A stretch of 22,675 nt of DNA from JBEVEP01 sp040512755 (GTDB lineage Bacteria; Pseudomonadota; Alphaproteobacteria; Rhizobiales; Rhizobiaceae). The notes below the pieces were generated by a model that saw only the letters and a program-made list of their open reading frames with translations, was not told where the DNA came from and did not search any database. Both the position numbers and the translations under genes were made by a program. Each line of letters starts with the position of its first letter. The stretch's first letter is position 1. This document shows positions 7,910 through 15,089 of this stretch, one piece after another. The stretch is taken from assembly GCA_040512755.1 (NCBI GenBank), contig JBEVEP010000373.1, positions 1 through 22,675 of the forward strand. The letters run 5' to 3'.

Positions 7910-9142
7910 ATGACGCTTTCGTTCGACATAACCGACAGCAAGACCCGTTCCGCCCTCGCGGCCCGCGCGGCGTCGGCGACGAAGGAGTCGCTGATCGGCT
8001 TGACGCGTGCGGAACTCGGCGAAGCGCTCCTGCGCGCCGGGGTCGTGCCTGAGCGTCAGGTAAAGATGCGCGTGCAACAGCTTTGGCATTGGCTTTACGT
8101 GCGCGGCGTGTCCGACTTCGGGCACATGTTCAACATTTCGAAGGATTTGCGCGCCGCTCTCGACCGGCATTTCACTATAGCGCGGCCCGAGATCGTCGAG
8201 GAACAGATCTCCTCGGACGGGACCCGGAAATGGCTGTTTCGCTTCCCGCCGCGCGGCGCCGGCAGGCCGGTAGAGATAGAGACGGTCTATATTCCGGAAG
8301 AAGGTCGCGGGACCCTTTGCATTTCCTCACAGGTCGGTTGCACGCTTACATGTTCCTTCTGCCACACCGGCACCCAGAAGCTCGTGCGTAACCTGACCGC
8401 CGAAGAGATCCTCGCGCAGCTGATCACCGCCCGTGACCGGCTGGGTGATTTCCCGGATCGTGAGACGCCCGATGGAGCGATCGTTCCCGCCGAGGGCCGC
8501 AAGATCTCGAACATTGTCATGATGGGCATGGGCGAACCGCTCTACAATTTCGAGGAAGTCAAAAAGGCGCTGCTGATCGCCTCGGATGGCGACGGTCTTT
8601 CGCTTTCGAAACGCCGCATCACGTTGTCGACTTCGGGGGTTGTGCCGGAGATCGCCCGTACCGGCGATGAAATCGGCGTCATGCTGGCGATCTCGCTGCA
8701 CCCCGTGCGCGATGATCTTCGCGACATGCTGGTGCCGATCAACAAGAAGTATCCATTGAAGGAACTGCTCGATGCTTGCCGGGCCTATCCGGGACTGTCG
8801 AATGCGCGCCGTATCACCTTCGAATATGTGATGCTGAAAGACGTCAACGATTCCATTGATGATGCAAAAGAACTGGTGCGGCTACTGAAGGGTATCCCCG
8901 CCAAGATCAACCTCATTCCCTTCAACCCGTGGCCGGGAACGAACTATCAGTGTTCGGACTGGGAAACGATCGAGAAATTTGCCGACTACATCAATCAGGC
9001 CGGCTATGCCTCGCCGATCCGTACACCACGAGGCCGCGACATTCTCGCCGCATGCGGCCAGCTCAAGTCGGAATCAGAACGTCTGAAGAAGCACGAACGG
9101 CTTGCGCTTGAGGCGATGATGATCGCTGGCCACGGAGAGTAA
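7910..9142 (+). CDS. rlmN: Dual-specificity 23S rRNA/tRNA adenine-C2 methyltransferase RlmN
   Basis: A 410-residue radical-SAM enzyme that methylates C2 of A2503 in 23S rRNA and A37 in some tRNAs. The 4Fe-4S motif is Cys144-x3-Cys148-x2-Cys151 (CTLTCSFC). The two mechanistic cysteines are present: Cys137 in GTLCISS and Cys382 in AACGQL, which carries the methyl group. Other conserved blocks are MGMGEPL and SLHPVRDDLR. ATG 7910 gives the usual rhizobial start (MTLSFDIT); an in-frame GTG at 7859 would add 17 residues. Neither has a strong ribosome site. It stands alone, with 287 bases upstream containing no gene. Directly after the stop codon the same frame stays open and hydrophobic (see 9143-9216). 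Confidence 0.97.
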   Translation: MTLSFDITDSKTRSALAARAASATKESLIGLTRAELGEALLRAGVVPERQVKMRVQQLWHWLYVRGVSDFGHMFNISKDLRAALDRHFTIARPEIVEEQISSDGTRKWLFRFPPRGAGRPVEIETVYIPEEGRGTLCISSQVGCTLTCSFCHTGTQKLVRNLTAEEILAQLITARDRLGDFPDRETPDGAIVPAEGRKISNIVMMGMGEPLYNFEEVKKALLIASDGDGLSLSKRRITLSTSGVVPEIARTGDEIGVMLAISLHPVRDDLRDMLVPINKKYPLKELLDACRAYPGLSNARRITFEYVMLKDVNDSIDDAKELVRLLKGIPAKINLIPFNPWPGTNYQCSDWETIEKFADYINQAGYASPIRTPRGRDILAACGQLKSESERLKKHERLALEAMMIAGHGE

Positions 9143-9216
9143 GGCCGATCTCTCTTCGGCTATCCAGCGCTTTGCCGCGTCATCCTTGGCTATCTGATTG
9201 CCTCGCTTGCCCTCTA
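9143..9216 (+). pseudogene. Possible remnant of a small membrane-protein gene
   Basis: The frame directly after the rlmN stop reads as a hydrophobic stretch (YPALCRVILGYLIASLALYY, 9161-9220) with no start codon of its own, then runs into sequence antisense to the LysE-family pseudogene. The base choice at third positions looks coding. It may be the first membrane segment of a small gene cut off at this junction; chance is also possible in GC-rich DNA. Confidence 0.25.
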
Positions 9217-9853
9217 CTACTTCGCCTGCGCGCTGAGGATCTTGAGCGCAAAGGCTGAGAACACGCCTGCGAACAGATAGTCGACGACGCGCGTGACCTT
9301 TGGGCTCTTCCGAAGCAGTCCGGCAAACTTGTCCGCGGCAATCACCATCGGCGATGTGATCGGTAGCGCCAGAAAAATAAACAACATCCCAAGGAAGAAC
9401 AATTTTCCGGGCGCATTCGGATCGCTTGCCGAGACGAATTGCGGCAGGAACGTCATGAAAAACAGGATGATCTTTGGATTGAGAAGGTTGATTCCGAGCC
9501 CGGTCGCCCAGTTCTGAAACAGTGAACGCTTCGGCCCGGCGGTAGCCTTGGGTGAAAAAGTGGAGCCGTGCCGCAAGGCTTGATAGGCCAGCCAGACGAG
9601 ATAAACGGCGCCCGCAACCTTGAGCGCCAGAAACGCCTCCGGTGAGGATCAGCGCTGACAGGCCGAGCGCGACCAATGACGTGTGAACGACAATTCCCGT
9701 CATCGCGCCGAACATGCAGGCAAAGCCTGCGGCCCTTCCCTCCGATAACGCGCGTCCGACGAACAGAGTCATGTCCGGACCGGGCGTTATCGCGATGATG
9801 AATGTGGCAACGGCAAACTGGATGATCGTTGGCCAGTCGGGAACGAAGGGCAT
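9217..9853 (-). pseudogene. LysE/RhtB family amino-acid exporter, frameshifted
   Basis: The N-terminal half is read from ATG 9853 (preceded by GGAGAG): MPFVPDWPTI, the hallmark ITPGPD motif and two membrane segments, up to ALILT near 9645. The C-terminal half continues in a different frame from about 9633: LALKVAGAVYLVWLAYQALR, then NLLNPKIILFFMTFLPQF and two more membrane segments, to the stop at 9217. Together they make one normal-sized LysE-family exporter (about 210 residues). The break lies at about 9631-9645. The spacing between the conserved blocks also looks a few residues short, which suggests a small deletion rather than a single-base reading error. In the current frame the first half runs on into unrelated residues. 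Confidence 0.85.
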
Positions 9854-10147
9854 GCAACTCTCCGCACGAAATAGCGGGCGGGACACTAGCTCACCAAGCT
9901 TTGCGGCGCCACCCGGTTCTCGCACGTTGCATCCTGTAGCGTAATGCCTATTCTGTCTCTCGGCGTGAGCAACGCCAGGGGAAGAGAACTAAGATTGCCA
10001 CCGAGTGCATCTCGCGTCGCAGTTCGTTGAGGATGATGGCCGCAAGTGCCACTGTGGGTACGCCATCCTCTTGCAATTTTTGCTTGGTCTGTCGTTGAAT
10101 AGTTATGTCTAATATAAGAGCAAAGTCCGCACCTTCGGGAGGAACCG
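9854..10147. promoter_or_regulatory. Divergent region upstream of the TRAP operon
   Basis: A 294-base gap between the LysE-family pseudogene and the TRAP operon holds no supported gene. The last 80 bases are AT-rich, and TTATGTCTAATATAA (10103-10117) is an imperfect palindrome about 30 bases before the binding-protein start, where an operator or the -10 region would lie. No confident -35/-10 pair was found. GGGAGGAACCG just before 10148 is a strong ribosome site. Confidence 0.4.
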
Positions 10148-11293
10148 ATGACCAATGGAAAGACCGAGAAGTGGAGTAAAACCTCGCGCCGCAAGTTCCT
10201 TAGCGGGACCGCTGTAGCAGCGACGGCAGTCATGGCTGCGCCGAGCATCGTCAAGGCGCAAGGCCCAGTCAACATGCGCTGGCAGAGCACATGGCCGGCC
10301 AAGGATATCTTCCACGAGTTCGCCCAGGATTTCGCAAAGAAGGTCAATGACATGACCGGCGGAGACCTCAAGATCGAGGTGCTCCCGGCTGGCGCGGTCG
10401 TGCCAGCATTCGGCCTGCTCGACGCGGTTTCTGAAGGAACGCTCGATGGCGGCCACGGCGTGCTCGTCTACCACTACGGCAAGCAGACGGCGCTCGCGCT
10501 CTGGGGTTCCGGCCCGGGGTTTGCCATGGACGCCAATATGCTCCTGTCGTGGCATAAGTACGGAGGCGGGAAGGCGCTTCTCGCAAAGCTCTATGAGTCC
10601 ATCGGGGCCAATGTGGTCTCCTTCCCTTATGGTCCGATGCCGACGCAGCCGCTGGGTTGGTTCAAAGAACCCATCTCCAAGTCCGAAGATATCAATGGCC
10701 TGAAGTTCCGTACTGTCGGGATCTCGATTGACGTCTTCACCGGGCTGGGCGCAGCGGTCAACGCGCTACCGGGTGGCGAAATCGTCTCGGCGCTGGACCG
10801 CGGCCTACTTGATGCGGCCGAGTTCAACAACGCCTCCTCGGATCGGGTGCTCGGCTTCCCCGACGTTTCCAAGGTCTGCATGCTGCAGAGCTATCACCAG
10901 AATGCGGAGCAGTTCGAGATACTGTTCAACAAGGGGAAATACGATGCCTTGCCTGACCAGATGAAGGCTGTCATCGAGAATGCGGTCGAAGCCGCATCGG
11001 CGGATATGGCCTGGAAGGCAATTGATCGGTATTCCACCGACTACGGGGAGATGCAGACGAAGGACAACGTCAAGTTCTACAAGACACCTGAAGAAGTCCT
11101 CAAAAAGCAACTCGAAGTTTACGACGAAGTCGCAAAGAAGAAAGCAGCGGAAAATCCCCTGTTCAGGGAGATCCTGGAATCGCAGGTCGCGTTTGCCGAA
11201 CGGGCAACGCGGTGGGAACAGGACACGGTAGTGGGCCGCCGCCTGGCTTTCGACCATTACTTTGGGCCGCAAGGGGTCGCCAAGGACATCTGA
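10148..11293 (+). CDS. TRAP transporter substrate-binding protein (DctP family)
   Basis: A 381-residue periplasmic binding protein. The N-terminus has a twin-arginine signal (SRRKFLSG, residues 13-20, then a weak hydrophobic stretch and a cleavage site near VKA-QG at 37), so it is exported folded by Tat. The mature part follows the DctP fold. The block PGGEIVSALDRGLLDAAEF near residues 205-225 resembles the 2-oxoacid/lactate-type TRAP binding proteins (TakP-like). This makes a small organic acid the likeliest ligand, but the sequence does not fix it. GGGAGGAACCG precedes ATG 10148. It is the first gene of the dctP-dctQ-dctM unit, 80 bases before dctQ. Confidence 0.93.
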   Translation: MTNGKTEKWSKTSRRKFLSGTAVAATAVMAAPSIVKAQGPVNMRWQSTWPAKDIFHEFAQDFAKKVNDMTGGDLKIEVLPAGAVVPAFGLLDAVSEGTLDGGHGVLVYHYGKQTALALWGSGPGFAMDANMLLSWHKYGGGKALLAKLYESIGANVVSFPYGPMPTQPLGWFKEPISKSEDINGLKFRTVGISIDVFTGLGAAVNALPGGEIVSALDRGLLDAAEFNNASSDRVLGFPDVSKVCMLQSYHQNAEQFEILFNKGKYDALPDQMKAVIENAVEAASADMAWKAIDRYSTDYGEMQTKDNVKFYKTPEEVLKKQLEVYDEVAKKKAAENPLFREILESQVAFAERATRWEQDTVVGRRLAFDHYFGPQGVAKDI

Positions 11294-11373
11294 CGCCGAG
11301 TTCACGTCGAGGCGCCGCGCTGTCTCGCGGCGCCTGATCATCCAACCGATCCTCCAGCCGAGCGTATGCCCGC

Positions 11374-12042
11374 ATGAACGTCGAGCAGCTCCTGTACACG
11401 GTCGATGCCATCAGCACGTGGGTCGGCAAGGCAGCCGCATGGCTTATCATCGGGCTGATGGCGCTGGTCTGCGCCGAGGTCTTCAAGCGCTACATACTGA
11501 ACGCACCGACGGCCTGGATATTCGACGCCAGCAACATGCTCTACGGCTCGCTGTTCATGCTCGCCGGGGCCTATGCGCTGGCGCAGAACGCCCACGTGCG
11601 CGGCGATTTTCTCTATAGCTCGATGCGGCCGCGCACACAGGCCGCGCTCGATCTCGTACTCTACGTTGTGTTTTTCCTGCCTGGGATCGCCGCGCTTATC
11701 TACGCCGGCTATGATTATGCCGCGCTGTCATGGCGGATCGGCGAGCACTCGAACGTGACCGCCGAAGGTCCGCCGATCTACCATTTCAAGTCGGTCATTC
11801 CCGTGGCGGGCGTGCTCGTCATGCTCCAGGGTCTGGCGGAGATAGTGCGCTGCATCGTGTGTCTCAGGACAGGCGAATGGCCCAGTCGGCGCCGGGACGT
11901 CAGCGAGATCGACGTAGTGGAAGAGCAACTCGCGGCAAGCGAACATGTCGACGAGGAGACGCGCATGGCCGCGATCGCGCGAGCGAAGAAAATCGACGAG
12001 GAAGCGCGCCAGCGCGGCATGGGTGGGGAGTTGCAGAGTTGA
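11374..12042 (+). CDS. TRAP transporter small permease subunit (DctQ)
   Basis: A 222-residue protein with four predicted membrane segments (about residues 19-42, 50-70, 88-115 and 135-165). After the last segment it has a long charged cytoplasmic tail of about 50 residues rich in Glu, Arg and Ala that may form a helix or coiled coil; most DctQ proteins of about 160-180 residues lack this. It pairs with DctM to form the sodium-driven membrane part of the transporter. Its TGA stop (12040-12042) overlaps the TTG start of dctM by three bases. The ribosome site before ATG 11374 is weak. Confidence 0.9.
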   Translation: MNVEQLLYTVDAISTWVGKAAAWLIIGLMALVCAEVFKRYILNAPTAWIFDASNMLYGSLFMLAGAYALAQNAHVRGDFLYSSMRPRTQAALDLVLYVVFFLPGIAALIYAGYDYAALSWRIGEHSNVTAEGPPIYHFKSVIPVAGVLVMLQGLAEIVRCIVCLRTGEWPSRRRDVSEIDVVEEQLAASEHVDEETRMAAIARAKKIDEEARQRGMGGELQS

Positions 12043-13808
12043 GCGATCCAGCCCTCGGACTGCTGATGCTCGGACTCATCGTCGTCGTCATCGTGATGGG
12101 CTTTCCGACTGCCTTTACGCTGATGGGCCTTGGCATGTTCTTCGGCTTCTATGCCTTCTACAACCCCGCGGAGCATTGGATCGACAATCGTGTCTTCGAC
12201 CTCATGGTTCAGCGCACGTATGGGGCGATGACCAATGACGTGCTGATCTCCATCCCGCTGTTCGTGCTCATGGGATACGTGATGGAGCGGGGGGCGCTGG
12301 TCGACAAAATGTTCTACAGCATCCAGCTCTCATTCCGGCGAGTGCCGGCCTCGCTCGCCGTCGCAACGCTCATCGTTTGCACTTTTTGGGGAATCGCCAG
12401 CGGCCTCGTCGGTGCGGTGGTGGTTCTCATGGGGGTGATCGCGATGAACCCGATGCTGCGAGCTGGATATGACGTAAGGCTGGCCTCCGGCGTCATCACT
12501 GCAGGCGGCACGCTGGGCATCCTGATCCCACCCTCGGTAATGATCATCGTCTATGCCGCGACGGCGGGCCAGTCGGTCGTGAAGCTCTATGCAGCGGCGA
12601 TGTTCCCCGGCTTTTTCCTGGCACTGCTTTATATGATCTATGTGCTCGGTTGGGCGACTATCAATCCGAAGATCGCACCGCGCCTGCCTGAGGAACAGAC
12701 CAAGGTGCCGGTACCGGTTTGGATGCAGCGCTTCCAGGCCGCCTATTCGCGCAACATGCTGGCCGGGCTCTTCTCCGCATTGCTTGCGCCGGCCAAGGCG
12801 CTGACGCTCGAGACTGGCAATGGCCGGGTCACCTACTGGCAATTGGTAAGGAACTTTTTCGCCGCCCTCGTGCCCTTCGGGCTGACATCGCTCTCCCTCG
12901 CGCTTGTTTGGTGGTACGTCGTGATCCACCGGCAGTCTGGGGCGGACGCGGAAGCACCGGAGGGTTTGGAGCAGCTTGGCGCTCCGGCGCCGGAGCAGCT
13001 CGGCACACCGGCGCTGCAAGAGCTCGGTACGCCTGACGTCGGACACTCGACCGGCTTTTATGTCAGCTTCGCCATCATCGCCGCGCTTGCCGCGGTGGTG
13101 CTCATCCGCTACTACCGCAGGATGGATGCCGAGCGGCTCCAGGTCGTGAAGCTGCTTGTCTCTTCCGTCATGCCGCTCGCCTTGCTCACCGTACTCGTGC
13201 TCGGCGTCATTCTGTTCGGCATTACGACGGCGACCGAGTCGGCGGCGGTAGGAGCCGCAGGCGCCTTCCTGCTCGCGCTTCAGGCTCGTACGCTCAACTG
13301 GAAGCGCACCAAGGAAGCAGTGTTCCTCACGGCCAAGACCACGGCCATGGTGTGCTGGCTCTTCGTCGGCTCGGCACTGTTTTCCGCAGTGTTCGCGATC
13401 CTCGGCGGCCAGGCGCTGGTCGAACAGTGGGTGCTTTCGCTCAACTTGACGCCGCTGCAGTTCCTGATCCTGTCGCAGGCCATCATCTTCATTCTTGGCT
13501 GGCCGCTTGAATGGACCGAGATCATCATCATCTTCGTGCCGATCTTCCTGCCACTGCTGCGGCACTTCGACATCGACCCTATCCTTTGGGGCGTGATTGT
13601 CTTCGTGAACTTGCAGGCAGCCTTTCTGTCACCCCCTGTCGCGATGTCGGCCTACTATCTCAAGGGCGTCTCGCCCCCGCACGTGACCCTCAACCAGATA
13701 TTCGCCGGTATGATGCCCTACATGCTGATCGTCATCCTCTGCATGGCCATTATGTATGCTTGGCCAGGCATGACACTCTGGCTTCCGAACTACCTTTACG
13801 GTGACTGA
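12039..13808 (+). CDS. TRAP transporter large permease (DctM), with a large central insertion
   Basis: A 589-residue membrane protein, about 150 longer than typical DctM (about 430). The DctM core is intact: residues 1-210 include SGLVGAVVVLMG and the GGTLGILIPPSVMI motif, and residues 370-589 include ITTATESAAVGAAG and the C-terminal FLSPPVAMSAYY. Residues of about 215-370 form an insertion with two additional hydrophobic segments (about 272-297 and 340-357) separated by an Ala/Pro-rich linker with three short repeats. The start is TTG at 12039, forming TTGA with the dctQ stop; GGTGGGGAG ends 8 bases before it, and the protein then starts SDPALGLL. A longer reading frame to 11730 overlaps dctQ and is not used. 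Related TRAP systems with enlarged DctM exist, so the architecture is uncommon rather than unique. Confidence 0.92.
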   Translation: MSDPALGLLMLGLIVVVIVMGFPTAFTLMGLGMFFGFYAFYNPAEHWIDNRVFDLMVQRTYGAMTNDVLISIPLFVLMGYVMERGALVDKMFYSIQLSFRRVPASLAVATLIVCTFWGIASGLVGAVVVLMGVIAMNPMLRAGYDVRLASGVITAGGTLGILIPPSVMIIVYAATAGQSVVKLYAAAMFPGFFLALLYMIYVLGWATINPKIAPRLPEEQTKVPVPVWMQRFQAAYSRNMLAGLFSALLAPAKALTLETGNGRVTYWQLVRNFFAALVPFGLTSLSLALVWWYVVIHRQSGADAEAPEGLEQLGAPAPEQLGTPALQELGTPDVGHSTGFYVSFAIIAALAAVVLIRYYRRMDAERLQVVKLLVSSVMPLALLTVLVLGVILFGITTATESAAVGAAGAFLLALQARTLNWKRTKEAVFLTAKTTAMVCWLFVGSALFSAVFAILGGQALVEQWVLSLNLTPLQFLILSQAIIFILGWPLEWTEIIIIFVPIFLPLLRHFDIDPILWGVIVFVNLQAAFLSPPVAMSAYYLKGVSPPHVTLNQIFAGMMPYMLIVILCMAIMYAWPGMTLWLPNYLYGD

Positions 13809-13840
13809 GGAAAATTGCCGTTCAGACAGACGCCTATCTT

Positions 13841-13868
13841 GGTGCGCCCATCAGGTTAGTACCGCACC
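13841..13868. repeat. Inverted repeat in the convergent gap after dctM
   Basis: GGTGCG (13841-13846) and CGCACC (13863-13868) are reverse complements with a 16-nt loop, in the 69-base gap between the ends of dctM and the convergent secreted-protein gene. It lacks a T-run and is a weak candidate terminator. Confidence 0.25.
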
Positions 13869-13877
13869 CCGATTTGA

Positions 13878-14915
13878 TCATCCTGGCGTCAGCGCTTTAC
13901 GATTTGCTGGACGAACTGCGTTCCCGCCGGTTCCAACAATGTCGGAATCTGTGCCGTTCGCCTCCGAGCGCTGAGGGTTGCCAGAGCCGGCGGGATCTTC
14001 AGCCACGACCGTATCAATGAGCGCATACCCTGTCTTGGTCCATCGCCAGCGATTGATTTCTGCGGGACCGTTTACGGGCAGGGTGAGAAGGTCTGGCCAG
14101 CCATTCGCGAATGCCTTGGGATCAGTGTACAGACGCAAGCCTTCGGTGTTGTAAACTTCTTCCCACTGGCCGGTTTCGCCCATCGGCGCGTAGCCCGTCA
14201 GATTGCAACCGGATTGGCCGTAGTAGTTGGTCGGACCGCATAGCTTGGCGAAGAGAAGCTTCGTGTGGGTGTCGATCCCGATAATTGTCGTCGCCAGTGT
14301 CGGCAGTTTGCCGGTTGCTGCCTGAAACAGCTTAATCTCGCCGGCGAGGAGTTCGCGGGCAGGCCCAACCGCCATGTCTGTCTCCGAGAACGTGACTTCC
14401 TCGTAAGCCGACATGTTGACAGGACTGCAGCGCGGCGCAATCGCTTCAATGGCTTTTCGAGAACCATCAAGGGCGAAGGCCGCAATTCGACGCGTCCCAT
14501 TAGCTTCAGTCAGTGAGAGCCGGCTACCGGCTTTCAGCGGCTCGAGCGTCTGCTGAGGAATCGTGATCGTGAGATAGTCACCTGTAAGACTGACGTGGGC
14601 GGGAAACTTTTCACGGCCAATCACCAGATTGGCGCGCTTTGGTTTGGCGGACCTGTCCGCCTTTTCGAGGCGCAAGCGCAGCGTCCATTGCTGCTCGGCG
14701 CAGACAAGTGAGCCGCCGGTAACCTGCGATTCTTCCATTGGCGGCGGCAGAATGGCGACTGCACCCAAGGCTGCCTCCTGCCATCGCTCATCCGCCCGAG
14801 CGAGCCCGACTGATAGCAGAAGGAAGGCGAGGCAGCCTGCGAACTGCCGATGCAGCGCCAGCGCCGGCCAGTAAGCCGGCCCATCGCTGTCTGGAGGCTG
14901 ACGGTTTTGGTTCAC
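13878..14915 (-). CDS. Secreted protein of unknown function
   Basis: I do not recognise this 345-residue protein. The N-terminus has about 22 polar residues and then a hydrophobic stretch ending LARADE (residues 24-42), a likely Sec signal with cleavage after ARA. The mature part has exactly four Cys (72, 163, 226, 237), suggesting two disulfides. The first half (50-165) looks beta-rich; the second (185-305) contains an aromatic Gly-rich segment (GPTNYYGQSGC) and a Trp-rich end (NRWRWTKTGYALID). The last 40 residues are low-complexity. The start is GTG at 14915, preceded by GAAAGGGG. It is convergent with dctM and divergent from argG. A periplasmic enzyme or binding role is possible, but nothing in it is diagnostic. 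Confidence 0.7.
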   Translation of the reverse strand: MNQNRQPPDSDGPAYWPALALHRQFAGCLAFLLLSVGLARADERWQEAALGAVAILPPPMEESQVTGGSLVCAEQQWTLRLRLEKADRSAKPKRANLVIGREKFPAHVSLTGDYLTITIPQQTLEPLKAGSRLSLTEANGTRRIAAFALDGSRKAIEAIAPRCSPVNMSAYEEVTFSETDMAVGPARELLAGEIKLFQAATGKLPTLATTIIGIDTHTKLLFAKLCGPTNYYGQSGCNLTGYAPMGETGQWEEVYNTEGLRLYTDPKAFANGWPDLLTLPVNGPAEINRWRWTKTGYALIDTVVAEDPAGSGNPQRSEANGTDSDIVGTGGNAVRPANRKALTPG

Positions 14916-14956
14916 TGTCGTACCCCTTTCATCCGCAGCTTTGGGAAGATCGGTAA

Positions 14957-14972
14957 AGATTTCATGAAATCT
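14957..14972. repeat. Perfect 16-bp palindrome in the argG upstream region
   Basis: AGATTTCATGAAATCT is its own reverse complement with no spacer, in the 174-base gap between the secreted-protein gene and argG. It lies 42 bases from one start codon and 117 from the other, a typical place for an operator shared by divergent genes. No regulator is assigned. Confidence 0.5.
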
Positions 14973-15053
14973 AAATTAGGAACGACGGGCGGAGTGCTGC
15001 CTGCCGATCCGGACAGACACGTTCTTTGCTTGCGGACCAGGGAAACAGCGTGA
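14964..15053 (+). other. Candidate 29-codon upstream ORF before argG
   Basis: ATG 14964 opens a 29-residue frame closing with TGA at 15053, 36 bases before argG. It uses codons rare in this window (TTA, AGA, AGG) and ends with three Arg codons (AGA, CGG, AGG) among its last 12 sense codons. A leader peptide responding to arginine supply is conceivable. The ribosome site is weak and its start lies inside the palindrome, so it may not be translated. Confidence 0.2.
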
Positions 15054-15089
15054 TACCTCGCCGCGACAACCTTCGTTCGGAACCTCACA

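Noticed and set aside
9954..10080. A possible remnant gene on the minus strand in the gap before the TRAP operon
   Set aside because: One frame reads like a short protein (VALAAIILNELRREM) but has no start, no ribosome site and no family resemblance I can name. It was not called.
11730..12038. A longer DctM start that overlaps dctQ by more than 300 bases
   Set aside because: The extra residues are Arg-rich shadow of dctQ. The TTG at 12039 has a strong ribosome site and the family start.
12330..13565. A 411-codon minus-strand frame opposite dctM
   Set aside because: It is antisense to a clear membrane protein, rich in Arg, Glu and His with no motifs. GC-rich coding DNA gives such frames by chance.
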